A stretch of 64,000 nt of DNA from Aminipila luticellarii (GTDB lineage: Bacteria > Bacillota > Clostridia > Peptostreptococcales > Anaerovoracaceae), in contig NZ_CP035281.1 of assembly GCF_004103735.1 (NCBI RefSeq), forward strand, positions 1,364,001 to 1,428,000. Direction: 5' to 3'. The translations under genes were made by a program, and so were the position numbers. This document shows positions 19,129 to 27,811 of this stretch, piece after piece (position 1 is the stretch's first letter; each line of letters begins with the position of its first letter). Below the pieces are notes generated by a model. It had not been told where the DNA came from. It did no database searches and saw nothing but the letters and a program-made list of their open reading frames with translations.

Positions 19129-21339
19129 TTAATATGATTTTTTTGATTTCTTTCCCTTATATTTACTGCCGTCCGAACCCTTAGCTAATTCATAGTAAAT
19201 TGGACTGCACATGAAAATAGAGGAAAGTGTTCCCACTATAACACCTATGAACAGCGGCAGCATGAATTCTCTGATGGAATTTGAAGCCAGAATGAACATT
19301 GGAATCAAAACGATCAATACAGTAGACGATGTCATAATAGAACGTCCCAGCGTCTCATTAATACTGTAGTCGATCAGTTCTTCCAACTGTTTTTTCTTCA
19401 TTATACCCAAATTTTCCCGGATTCTATCAAATATTACAATCGTATCATTGGTGGAATATCCTAAGACCGTCAGAACACCCGCGATGAACGGATTGTTTAT
19501 GGTCACGTGGAACATGCCGTATAAGGCAATAACCGTAAGGACATCGTGCAGTACACCTGCGATAGCGGCAACACCAAATTTCCATTCAAATCTGAAATTA
19601 ATATAAATCAACATGGCGATACAGGAAATAACCACTGCTTTCACTGCATTAGCGCGAAGATCCTTGCCCACAGAAGGCCCGAACTGTTCCACGGATACCA
19701 CATTCTTTTCTGTAATGCCAAAGTCCTTATTGAACTGTGTGATTACTTTATTTCGGTCGGCATTGTCCAGTGAAGCTGTTGTCTTGATGATGATCTCCGA
19801 ATTGTTCGCACCGGAATAAATCAGCTCAGATGCGTCAATTCCAACAGTCTTTAGAGAACTCTCCACCTTAGAAAGGTCGACCTGTTTTTCCATATTGAAT
19901 TGCATCATGGTACCGCCTGTGAAGTCAATACCGTAGTTATATCCTCGGATGCCGCCTACAATAAGACCGGATAGGATAATACATGCAGCAACAATATAGT
20001 ATATTTTTCTGTGTTTAATAAAGTGAAATTGTTTTTTGATATAGTGCTTTGGTGTATTATCTTCATTCATGCCATAGTACTTTTTAGCACTCCAACGTTT
20101 TGATTCACTGGTCAGTGTTAAGAACAGCTGCGTTACGAGAGTAGCTGTGAACAAGCTGGCAATGATACCAAGAAGCAGGGTAATGGCAAAGCCTTTAACC
20201 GGACCTGTACCAAGCTGGTACAGCACGATAGACGCAATGATCGTCGTACAGTGCGAATCGATAATCGTATTTAAGGCTCGTCTGAATCCGGAATGTACCG
20301 CTACTCTTACAGTTTTTCCGGTTGCAATTTCTTCTCGGATTCTGGTGAAAATAATAACGTTTGCATCAACCGCCATACCGACTGAAATAATGAAACCTCC
20401 GATACCCGGCAGGGTCAGAACCGTACCCATCAGACCCATTGCCCAAAGAACAAGGATTACATATAAAAGTAAAGCGATATCTGCTGCAACACCCATAATT
20501 CCATAAAATGCAAGCATAATAAATAAAATCAAGAAAATAGCAATAATACCTGCGATAACACTTTCTTCAAAAGCGTTATAACCGATCGTTGCAGATTGTG
20601 TGGACGTGTTCACCTCTTCCAATGCCACCGGAAGAGATCCTCCTCTGATCAATGCGGAAAGGTTTGTTGCTTCGTCCTGAGGGAAACCGCCGGTTCCTCC
20701 CGTAATGATAGCCTGTCCGTTCTGAATGACCGAGTTTACAACCGGGGCAGAAATGATCTGATTGTCCAAAACGATGGCAATAGCTCTTGCGTTCACGCCT
20801 TCCATCTGAGGTTGTACCGCTCCGGACATGGCTTTCTGTGTGGCCTGTGCAAAGGCTTCCGTACCGGCCTTATTAAATTCTAAAGAAACAGCGTATCCGC
20901 CGTTTTCCTTGTCCGTTGTGATACCGGCATCCTTGACCATGCTTCCGTCAAGCACTTTGGTTCCGTCTGCTAAAAAGAATTGCAGCTGAGCCGTTCTGCC
21001 GATCTGCTTAATCGCTTCATCGGCATCATCCGCTCCCGGCAGTTCAACTCGAATTCTCTTCTGACCTTCAATGGTTACAATCGGTTCAGACAGCCCCATC
21101 TGGTTTACTCGCTGCTCAATAACTGCCTGCGTTTGTTCCATTAATTTTCTCAAGTTATCACCGGTGGCGTCTGTCTTTGCTTCCATTACTACATAAACAC
21201 CGCCCTCGATGTCAAGTCCCAGCTTTATTTTATCTTTAATGGCCGGAACAGGTCCGGCACCCCATATAGTTATTGCCCATCCCAGCACAATAATAATAAT
21301 TGTAAAGACTGCTAAAGCTTTTTTCATTTGTGCACTCAT
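19129..21339 (-). CDS. secDF: Fused protein-export subunit SecDF
   Basis: SecD and SecF fused in one 736-residue polypeptide, as in Bacillus. It uses the proton gradient to help pull proteins through SecYEG. The SecD half carries GLDIEGGVYV near the N-terminus, a large external domain and six membrane segments. The SecF half starts near residue 440 with IDFTGGTMMQF and ends with FDRIRENL and six more segments. I start it at 21339, where AGAGGGG precedes the ATG. The upstream 23-residue in-frame extension has no membrane or family features. Confidence 0.95.
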   Translation of the reverse strand: MSAQMKKALAVFTIIIIVLGWAITIWGAGPVPAIKDKIKLGLDIEGGVYVVMEAKTDATGDNLRKLMEQTQAVIEQRVNQMGLSEPIVTIEGQKRIRVELPGADDADEAIKQIGRTAQLQFFLADGTKVLDGSMVKDAGITTDKENGGYAVSLEFNKAGTEAFAQATQKAMSGAVQPQMEGVNARAIAIVLDNQIISAPVVNSVIQNGQAIITGGTGGFPQDEATNLSALIRGGSLPVALEEVNTSTQSATIGYNAFEESVIAGIIAIFLILFIMLAFYGIMGVAADIALLLYVILVLWAMGLMGTVLTLPGIGGFIISVGMAVDANVIIFTRIREEIATGKTVRVAVHSGFRRALNTIIDSHCTTIIASIVLYQLGTGPVKGFAITLLLGIIASLFTATLVTQLFLTLTSESKRWSAKKYYGMNEDNTPKHYIKKQFHFIKHRKIYYIVAACIILSGLIVGGIRGYNYGIDFTGGTMMQFNMEKQVDLSKVESSLKTVGIDASELIYSGANNSEIIIKTTASLDNADRNKVITQFNKDFGITEKNVVSVEQFGPSVGKDLRANAVKAVVISCIAMLIYINFRFEWKFGVAAIAGVLHDVLTVIALYGMFHVTINNPFIAGVLTVLGYSTNDTIVIFDRIRENLGIMKKKQLEELIDYSINETLGRSIMTSSTVLIVLIPMFILASNSIREFMLPLFIGVIVGTLSSIFMCSPIYYELAKGSDGSKYKGKKSKKSY

Positions 21340-21411
21340 TTTAATTTTCCCCTCTATTTTGTAAATTTGTACCGTACAGGCTGCACGGCCGCATGAAAAG
21401 TACTTCATACC

Positions 21412-21440
21412 ATTTTACTACTTTTTGTGTATTTCTACAA
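21412..21440 (-). promoter_or_regulatory. Candidate promoter of the secDF-relA run
   Basis: On the minus strand TTGTAG (21435-21440) is followed after 17 bp by TAAAAT (21412-21417). The -35 is weak (three of six consensus bases). It lies about 70 bp before the secDF start in the only sizeable gap upstream of that gene, so it is the best candidate for starting the long secDF-to-ylbF transcript. Confidence 0.4.
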
Positions 21441-21462
21441 GCATAATCCTACTTGAAAGTCG

Positions 21463-21828
21463 CTATTTTTTCGCATTTACACCAATTATACCGCCGATAC
21501 CTCCAAGGGCTACCGGAAATAAATACGGTGCATGAAAACTGTTCAGAGATAAATCCTGAAAGTACGTGCAGTTTATGCCGAATACAATTAGAAACACAAA
21601 CACAGCCGACAGCCCTACCGCGGATAAAAGTCCTCTTTTTCCGATGAGCCTTCCCGAGAATATACCCAGAAACAAGGTCGCAGCACACATGGCTGCCATC
21701 AGATACTGCATGGAAAACTGTTCAGGCACGGATGTAAATTTAATCAAACATGTGACAAGAATCGTTAAAACAAAAAATATAATAAAGGCGATTAAGTAGC
21801 CCTTCAATAATTTATAAATATAGTTCAT
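21463..21828 (-). CDS. Small membrane protein, TIGR04086/YrzE family
   Basis: A 121-residue protein with four hydrophobic segments that fill most of its length, matching the TIGR04086 (Bacillus YrzE, DUF3792) family of unknown function. Family members lie between yajC and secDF in many Bacillota, exactly as here. The ATG at 21828 is preceded by GGAGGG. A longer frame to 21960 would run into the yajC terminator and is unlikely. The context suggests a link to the Sec translocon, but this is inference only. Confidence 0.75.
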   Translation of the reverse strand: MNYIYKLLKGYLIAFIIFFVLTILVTCLIKFTSVPEQFSMQYLMAAMCAATLFLGIFSGRLIGKRGLLSAVGLSAVFVFLIVFGINCTYFQDLSLNSFHAPYLFPVALGGIGGIIGVNAKK

Positions 21829-21943
21829 ATTCTTCCCTCCTACTATATACAAATTTACGCAGAGATTTATATAAGTATATTGATTTTTAAGGAGAATCAG
21901 AACTAAACCTTTTATGCAATTAAAAAGATATTTCTGATTGTAT

Positions 21944-21972
21944 AAAAAAAAACCCTGCAAGATTTGCAGGGT
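21944..21972 (-). terminator. Intrinsic terminator of yajC
   Basis: A 9-bp perfect stem (ACCCTGCAA at 21952-21960, TTGCAGGGT at 21964-21972) with a 3-nt loop is followed on the minus strand by TTTTTTTTT. It sits 12 bp past the yajC stop codon and separates yajC from the YrzE-like gene. Confidence 0.95.
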
Positions 21973-21984
21973 AAGTAAACTTTT

Positions 21985-22434
21985 TTATTTTTCTTCAGCT
22001 TCTTGTTCAGCCGGTACATTTTCTGTAATCACTTTTTCTTCCTCAACAGGAACTGGTTTTTCTTCTTCAGCAACCGTCTTCTTCAATTTCTTCGGCAGTG
22101 ACTTTTTAGAAGCCTCCTGACTTTCCTCAACAGGCTTTGCCTTCTTTGAAGAAGCTTTTGAATCACTATTACTGCTTATGACTTTGGAAACGGACCATTT
22201 CATCATTTCAAATTTAAGCTTTTCGGCTCCGACTTGGATAACAATGGTCTCCTCTTTGACTTTAACCACTTTTCCGCAAAGGCCGCCGATCGTGATAATC
22301 TCATCACCTGCTTTGATACCGTTTCTCATCTCGTTAATGGCTTTTTCTTTCTTCTTTTGCGGTCGGATTAGTAAAAAGTACATGATTACAATTAAAAGAA
22401 CCAACGGCAATAAATTTTGGTATAAAGATCCCAT
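21985..22434 (-). CDS. yajC: Preprotein translocase subunit YajC
   Basis: YajC, the small accessory subunit of the SecDF-YajC complex. One N-terminal membrane helix ends in IRPQKKKEK, the YajC signature, followed by the conserved segment GDEIITIGGLCGKVVKV. The C-terminal 55 residues or so are an unusually long Lys/Glu/Pro-rich tail, making the protein 149 aa against about 90-110 in many species. AAGGAGG lies 9 nt from the ATG at 22434, so I prefer it to the ATG at 22443. It follows tRNA-Leu(CAA) by about 60 bp with no clear promoter of its own. Confidence 0.92.
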   Translation of the reverse strand: MGSLYQNLLPLVLLIVIMYFLLIRPQKKKEKAINEMRNGIKAGDEIITIGGLCGKVVKVKEETIVIQVGAEKLKFEMMKWSVSKVISSNSDSKASSKKAKPVEESQEASKKSLPKKLKKTVAEEEKPVPVEEEKVITENVPAEQEAEEK

Positions 22435-22495
22435 TTCGTACATCCTCCTTGGTAATATCTCGAATCAAAAATCGATTTGACTTGTTCCATAAAAA

Positions 22496-22582
22496 TGGTG
22501 CCGGCGATGGGGGTCGAACCCATACGGTGTTGCCACCACGGGATTTTGAGTCCCGCACGTCTGCCAATTCCATCACGCCGGC
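22496..22582 (-). tRNA. tRNA-Leu (CAA)
   Basis: Minus-strand tRNA of 87 nt including an encoded CCA (22496-22498). The acceptor stem is GCCGGCG with CGCCGGC. The anticodon stem-loop CGGGA-CTCAAAA-TCCCG gives anticodon CAA, reading UUG. The long variable arm (about GTGGTGGCAACACC) and TTCGA in the T loop fit a class II leucine tRNA. Confidence 0.97.
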
Positions 22583-22651
22583 GCATTATTATTAATATAT
22601 CATAATCTTTGTCTGATTTCAAGTACAAATATATTTATTTATACTATTAAA

Positions 22652-22733
22652 TGGTGCGCCCGACCAGACTCGAACTGGTACGATTGCTCACACGCCCCTC
22701 AAACGTGCGCGTCTGCCATTCCGCCACGGGCGC
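22652..22733 (-). tRNA. tRNA-Leu (GAG)
   Basis: Minus-strand tRNA of 82 nt including an encoded CCA. The acceptor stem is GCGCCCG with CGGGCGC. The anticodon arm CACGT-TTGAGGG-GCGTG gives anticodon GAG, reading CUC and CUU. It lies 69 bp upstream of the tRNA-Leu(CAA) gene, and the two are probably cotranscribed. Confidence 0.96.
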
Positions 22734-22751
22734 AAACCACAAATCACGAAG

Positions 22752-22757
22752 ATTATA
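22752..22757 (-). promoter_or_regulatory. -10 box of the tRNA-Leu pair
   Basis: A perfect TATAAT on the minus strand ends 18 bp before the 5' end of tRNA-Leu(GAG). A convincing -35 box is not seen at 16-18 bp (nearest is TTTACT at 20 bp). Confidence 0.5.
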
Positions 22758-22790
22758 ATAGCATAGTTACGAAAGAAAGTAAAGAGAATG

Positions 22791-24461
22791 TTATTGATTT
22801 TCAGAATTATTATTCTCTGCTGAATCTACGACTTTAGGTGTTTCTGTCACAGGATATCTGCAATACCAATTTTCACAATCTTCATAGAAATTATTGAACA
22901 TATATCGGTTGCTATTTCCGCTCAAGCTTTGTGCCGTCAATGCTCCGTAGGTTTTATACACGATACAGTAATATGGCACTTCATCTATTAAGATGGCTTT
23001 CAGAGACTTCATATCTTCTATTTTCTGTTCCGGTGTTATTCCGGATTTCATTTTATCCAGAAGTCTGTCTGCTTTTTTATTGGAATATCCGATGAGGTTA
23101 TTGTAATTGGAATGTAAAAGAGTTCTCAAATCATAGGTCTCATTGATTTTCATTCCGCCTACAAATAAATCATAATCCTTTGCATGCAGTTTATTATTAA
23201 AATCCTCTTGATCCGCGGCATAAATGATCCGGCTTGAAACAGATAATTTATCCATCGAGGTCTTAATAGCTTCTGCCACTGTTTTTCTGCTTAAATCCCC
23301 GCCGTTCACCAAAATATTTACCGTAAGCTCCTTTTCATTTTCATCTTCCAGATATCCGTTTTCATCCCGATCCGCATACTTTGCCTCGGCCAGCAGCTTT
23401 GCCGCCTTCTTTAAGTCATACTTATACGGATCACCGGTATTTTTAATGCCCAAATACCCCGGGAAATATATCGTGTCACAGGCAACGCCATTTTTATAAT
23501 AAGCGCTTTCGTTTAAGGCCTTTATATCCACCGCATAGGCGATGGCCTTTCTGACCTTCTTGTCGGCCATGGATTCTCTTGAAAAATTAAACCCAATGAC
23601 CTCCGCTTCATTTGAAACAAAGTTTTGACAAGAAACCTTTTTATCTGCAATCAGCGTATCTCTGGAAAGCTCCTGCAGACAGCCCATGGAAAGATTGCTG
23701 ACCTCTAGCAGAGGAAGCACGTCATCCTTTTCCGGCAAGACAGTAAAGGATAAAGTATTCTTCGGTTCGGTACCATCATAATACTCGTTTGGAATCAAAT
23801 CCAGCTGGGAAATGTCGTTATAGCTTTTAACCGCATAGGGTCCGGAACCTATTGGCACAAAATCGGTCGAAACCACTTTGGAAGCCTGATATTTTCCGAA
23901 GTTTTTTTCGGAGACAATAGGAAACACAAAGTTTTCCATGGAAACATCACTTTTATTTTTAAAGTACACGACCACGGAATACCGATCCGATTTTCCTGCG
24001 GAGACCGATTTAATATTAGAAACATAGCTGCCGTAAATGGTATTGTTAGAAGCTGCCGCCGCTATATAATTGTCGATGGAGTATTTTACATCCTCACCCG
24101 TTACATTCGTTCCGTTGCTGAAATACGAGTCGGGTCTTATACGAATGGTTACAGACTCTTTATCGGACGCATATTCATAGCTTTCCGCCAGTTGATTGGT
24201 CAGAGATAAGTGATCATCCAAAGAAAACAGGCTCTCAAAAAGCAGCTTGCTGATCTGATACGTATCAGAATCTTTTGAAGTGACCGGATTTAAGGTCCTG
24301 ACCTTTTCCATAGGCAGCTTAACCGTCTGAGATTCCGTGTAGACCACCTTTTCTTCATTTGATTTATTTAATAAGTGATATACCTGACCATGCTGGCTAT
24401 AGACGATTATTCCGATTAAAAGAACGCACGTCAACCCTATAATTAACACTTTTTTGATCAT
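22791..24461 (-). CDS. Family 5 solute-binding protein, membrane-anchored
   Basis: A 556-residue SBP_bac_5-type extracellular binding protein, the family that delivers oligopeptides, nickel or other solutes to ABC permeases. An N-terminal hydrophobic segment spans about residues 4-21, and I see no clear lipobox cysteine, so it may be anchored by an uncleaved signal. The family core motif PDSYFSNGTNVTGEDVKYSI is present. No permease or ATPase gene lies nearby, which makes it an orphan. It follows coaE by 17 nt in the same run as polA. The substrate is unknown. Confidence 0.83.
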   Translation of the reverse strand: MIKKVLIIGLTCVLLIGIIVYSQHGQVYHLLNKSNEEKVVYTESQTVKLPMEKVRTLNPVTSKDSDTYQISKLLFESLFSLDDHLSLTNQLAESYEYASDKESVTIRIRPDSYFSNGTNVTGEDVKYSIDNYIAAAASNNTIYGSYVSNIKSVSAGKSDRYSVVVYFKNKSDVSMENFVFPIVSEKNFGKYQASKVVSTDFVPIGSGPYAVKSYNDISQLDLIPNEYYDGTEPKNTLSFTVLPEKDDVLPLLEVSNLSMGCLQELSRDTLIADKKVSCQNFVSNEAEVIGFNFSRESMADKKVRKAIAYAVDIKALNESAYYKNGVACDTIYFPGYLGIKNTGDPYKYDLKKAAKLLAEAKYADRDENGYLEDENEKELTVNILVNGGDLSRKTVAEAIKTSMDKLSVSSRIIYAADQEDFNNKLHAKDYDLFVGGMKINETYDLRTLLHSNYNNLIGYSNKKADRLLDKMKSGITPEQKIEDMKSLKAILIDEVPYYCIVYKTYGALTAQSLSGNSNRYMFNNFYEDCENWYCRYPVTETPKVVDSAENNNSENQ

Positions 24462-24478
24462 TTTTTTATTTTCCCCGT

Positions 24479-25063
24479 TTAATTTTTCAATAATTTATCA
24501 ATTTGCTCATATAAAGCCTTCTGTGTGGTAGAGTTGTTTAAAATATGATTGGCTCTCTGATACTGCTCCTGCCTGTTCATTTGATTTTCTATCCGTGCCA
24601 GTACAGCCTCTCTCGTCGAATCATCCCTTTTTATCACCCGCTCTACCCTGACTTCATCCGCTGCATCCACCACCCAAATTTCATTGGATTCTTTATCTAA
24701 TCCGGCTTCAAAAAGCAGGGGTGCATCAATAAAAATTATTTCTTTGCCGCTCTTTTCATAGGTTTGGATTTTTTCCAGAATCACCCGGACAATTTCTTGC
24801 AGCATGATTTGATCCAGCTTGGCTTTTTCTTCTTTATGGGTAAACGCGAGCTCTGCTAATCTGCTTCGGTTTAAACTGCCGTCACCGTTCAAAATGCTGC
24901 TGCCAAAACTTCCCACCAACTTTTTTAGCACTGTTGAATCCGGTTTTACAATCTGCCTTGCTATTTCATCCGCATCAATAATCGAATAGCCCTTTTGTGA
25001 TAAATATCTTGAAACAGTGGATTTTCCGCTTCCAATACCGCCCGTTAGCCCTATTATTTTCAT
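24479..25063 (-). CDS. coaE: Dephospho-CoA kinase
   Basis: CoaE phosphorylates dephospho-CoA, the last step of coenzyme A synthesis. The P-loop GGIGSGKST lies at the N-terminus and the conserved DADEIARQIV follows near residue 35. The length of 194 aa is normal. I take the ATG at 25063, with AAGGTG 7 nt upstream; a GTG sits one codon earlier. It follows polA by 15 nt, a frequent gene pair in Bacillota. Confidence 0.95.
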   Translation of the reverse strand: MKIIGLTGGIGSGKSTVSRYLSQKGYSIIDADEIARQIVKPDSTVLKKLVGSFGSSILNGDGSLNRSRLAELAFTHKEEKAKLDQIMLQEIVRVILEKIQTYEKSGKEIIFIDAPLLFEAGLDKESNEIWVVDAADEVRVERVIKRDDSTREAVLARIENQMNRQEQYQRANHILNNSTTQKALYEQIDKLLKN

Positions 25064-25078
25064 CACCGTACACCTTTT

Positions 25079-27811
25079 CTATTTTAGATTATACCAGTTA
25101 TGCCCCTGATTCAATTCCACGGCCAGCTTTATTTTCAGATCCATGGCCTGCTCCATGCAGTCTCTCAAGAGAACTTTGATTTCCTCCTGTTCTTCCTCTG
25201 CCGTTTCAAGAATCAATTCGTCATGCACCTGTAAAATTAATCTGGATTTTACCTTTCGTTTATTCAGCTCCCGATACACATGTATCATTGCCAGCTTGAT
25301 AATATCCGCAGCACTTCCCTGAATAGGCGTATTCATAGCCAGCCTTTCCCCTAATTGCCGAACCATATAATTACTCGCGTTGATTTCATGAATGGTTCTT
25401 TTTCTGCCCATAATAGTCGTCGCATAGCCTTTTTCTCGGCAAAATTGAATCTGTTCGTCCATAAAGAGCTTTACATTTGTATTGGTCTTAAAGTATTCGT
25501 CAATATATCTTTCAGCTTCTTTTCGCGTAATGTGCAGCTCTTCTGAAAGTCCAAAGCCGCTCATGCCATATATAACGCCAAAGTTTACCGCCTTGGCATT
25601 GCTTCGCTGGAGTGCCGTGACATCCTCCTCCGGTACTTTAAAAACTCTGGCGGCGGTAATTCTGTGAATATCGTCTCCGTGATTAAAGGCGTCGATCAAA
25701 TGCTGCTCTTCCGACATATGAGCCAGAACCCTAAGCTCGATTTGAGAATAATCCGCACCGACTAAGGTAAAATGATCTTCTGATATAAATGCTTTTCTGA
25801 GCTTTCTTCCAAGCTCCTGTTTAATCGGAATATTTTGAAGGTTTGGTTCGGTACAGCTTATTCTTCCTGTAGCTGTTACTGTCTGTTGGAAATGGGCATG
25901 AATTCTTCCATCCTCATGAACCAAAGGAAGCAGACCGTCAATGTACGTTCCCTTTAGCTTGGACAGAGTCCTGTATTCCAGGATACATGGAATAATATCG
26001 TGTTCGTCTTTTATTTTCTCCAAAATTTCTGCACTGGTCGAATAACCCCGTTTGGTTTTCTTTCCCGCAGGCAGCCCCATTTTTTCAAATAAAATCGTTC
26101 CAAGCTGTACCGGCGAATTAATATTGAATTCTTCTCCGGCATATTCATAAATTTTATGGGTAAGCACCTCCAGCTGCTCTGAGATAGATTTTCCAGCTGT
26201 TATCAGTTCTTCCTTATCCAGCTTAAATCCATAACATTCCATAGAAGCCATCGGTTCAATCAATGGAAGCTCTACCTTGTAGTATACGTTCTCTAACTCT
26301 TCCCGCTTCAGCATGGCTTCCTGAATAAACCGCATTTCTTCAAGAGTTTCAGCCCATTTTGCAGTATATTCCAAATAGCTTTGGCTTGCATCTGTGAAAA
26401 GATTTAATTGGCCGTTGGCCGCCATAAATTCTTCTTCATTTTCAATCTCTGTATGAAGCAATTCAAAAGCTACGGTCTTTAATTCATAATTGCTTTTGGA
26501 TGGATCCAAAACATATTGTGCTATGGCACAATCGAAAATAGTGTTAAAGAAATATCCCTGCTCAGCCACATTTTTTATAAGATTTTCATGAATCAGGGCT
26601 GTTAAGAGCACATAGTAGTCGTTTATTAAATAATACCCATATATTTTTAATCTTTTTTCTACTGCTTGAGCGGCAAAAGACTGGAGTATTTTATTATTTT
26701 CATCACATTTTATAAAAGCAGTCTTTTCTGTTGACATAATTCCAATTCCGTAAACAGTTGGCGCAGATTTATGGTTTTTATCCGAATATACTTTTAGGGC
26801 AACCTCTTCCTGAGACTTTAATTCTGCAAAAAACTGTTCTAATTCCTGCAAGGAAGAAATTTTGACCTGTTTTCTCTCTTTCCTCTCAAATTTCTTATCC
26901 TCTCCATTCAATTCAGCCAGTTTTTCGTTGGCTGCTTTAAGGTCGGTTGCTTTTAATCGCTTTAAGAAACTGTTGAACTCCAGTTTCACATACAGCTCCA
27001 CCAGCTTTTCATAATCCGGTTCTTCCATCCGATACTCTGAGAAATCCATATCGATGGGTACATGGGTATTGATCGTTGCCAGCCTCTTGCTCATAACAGC
27101 CAGCTGTGCATTTTCTTCAATTCTTTCTTTAAGCTTCCCTTTCGGCATCTTTTCCACCTGGTTCAGAAGATTCTCTACAGAACCATATTCCAAAATCAGT
27201 TTTTGAGCCGTTTTTTCACCCACACCGGGGATTCCCGGAATATTGTCCGACTGATCGCCCATCAAACCTTTACAATCAATAAATTGTGTGGGAGTAAAGC
27301 CGTATTTATCCATAAAAGCGTTCTGGTCATAGAGTTCAAACTCTGATATGCCCTTTCGGGTGATTAAAACATTTGTCCTGTCCGTAGCAAGCTGCAGCGC
27401 ATCCTTATCGCCGGTGATGATCAAAGGCTCCAGATCTTCCTCTTCTGCCGTTCTCGCAATCGTTCCAATCAAATCGTCCGCTTCATAGCCTTCCAGTTCG
27501 ACCATTTTAATGTTCATGGCACTCAGTACTTCCTTTAAAAGCGGGAGCTGCATGGCCAGCTCAGGGGGCATTTTTTTTCTTCCTGCTTTATAGTCCTCAT
27601 ACTCCAGATGTCTGAAAGTAGGCGCCTTTTTATCAAAGGTCACGACCATATAAGCCGGTTCGTAATCGTTTTCTATTTTTGTGAGCATATTAAGAAAACC
27701 GTACACTCCTTGAGTATACAGTCCGTCTTTCGTCATCATAGGCCTCTGCATGGCATAATATGCCCTATTTATTAAACTGTTCCCATCTATAATTATGATT
27801 CTTTTTTCCAT
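25079..27811 (-). CDS. polA: DNA polymerase I with degenerate proofreading domain
   Basis: Family A polymerase of 910 aa for Okazaki-fragment processing and repair. The N-terminal 5'-nuclease domain (GDKDALQL, GLMGDQSDNIPGIPGVGEKTA) is intact. The polymerase motifs are VGADYSQIELR (A), RSNAKAVNFGVIYGMSGFGL (B) and LQVHDELILE (C). In the middle domain the first metal-binding motif of the 3'-5' exonuclease (DxE in E. coli) reads as VALKVYSD, without the acidic pair, so proofreading is probably lost, as in Bacillus and Taq-type enzymes. The start overlaps the anti-sigma gene by 19 nt. Confidence 0.96.
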   Translation of the reverse strand: MEKRIIIIDGNSLINRAYYAMQRPMMTKDGLYTQGVYGFLNMLTKIENDYEPAYMVVTFDKKAPTFRHLEYEDYKAGRKKMPPELAMQLPLLKEVLSAMNIKMVELEGYEADDLIGTIARTAEEEDLEPLIITGDKDALQLATDRTNVLITRKGISEFELYDQNAFMDKYGFTPTQFIDCKGLMGDQSDNIPGIPGVGEKTAQKLILEYGSVENLLNQVEKMPKGKLKERIEENAQLAVMSKRLATINTHVPIDMDFSEYRMEEPDYEKLVELYVKLEFNSFLKRLKATDLKAANEKLAELNGEDKKFERKERKQVKISSLQELEQFFAELKSQEEVALKVYSDKNHKSAPTVYGIGIMSTEKTAFIKCDENNKILQSFAAQAVEKRLKIYGYYLINDYYVLLTALIHENLIKNVAEQGYFFNTIFDCAIAQYVLDPSKSNYELKTVAFELLHTEIENEEEFMAANGQLNLFTDASQSYLEYTAKWAETLEEMRFIQEAMLKREELENVYYKVELPLIEPMASMECYGFKLDKEELITAGKSISEQLEVLTHKIYEYAGEEFNINSPVQLGTILFEKMGLPAGKKTKRGYSTSAEILEKIKDEHDIIPCILEYRTLSKLKGTYIDGLLPLVHEDGRIHAHFQQTVTATGRISCTEPNLQNIPIKQELGRKLRKAFISEDHFTLVGADYSQIELRVLAHMSEEQHLIDAFNHGDDIHRITAARVFKVPEEDVTALQRSNAKAVNFGVIYGMSGFGLSEELHITRKEAERYIDEYFKTNTNVKLFMDEQIQFCREKGYATTIMGRKRTIHEINASNYMVRQLGERLAMNTPIQGSAADIIKLAMIHVYRELNKRKVKSRLILQVHDELILETAEEEQEEIKVLLRDCMEQAMDLKIKLAVELNQGHNWYNLK

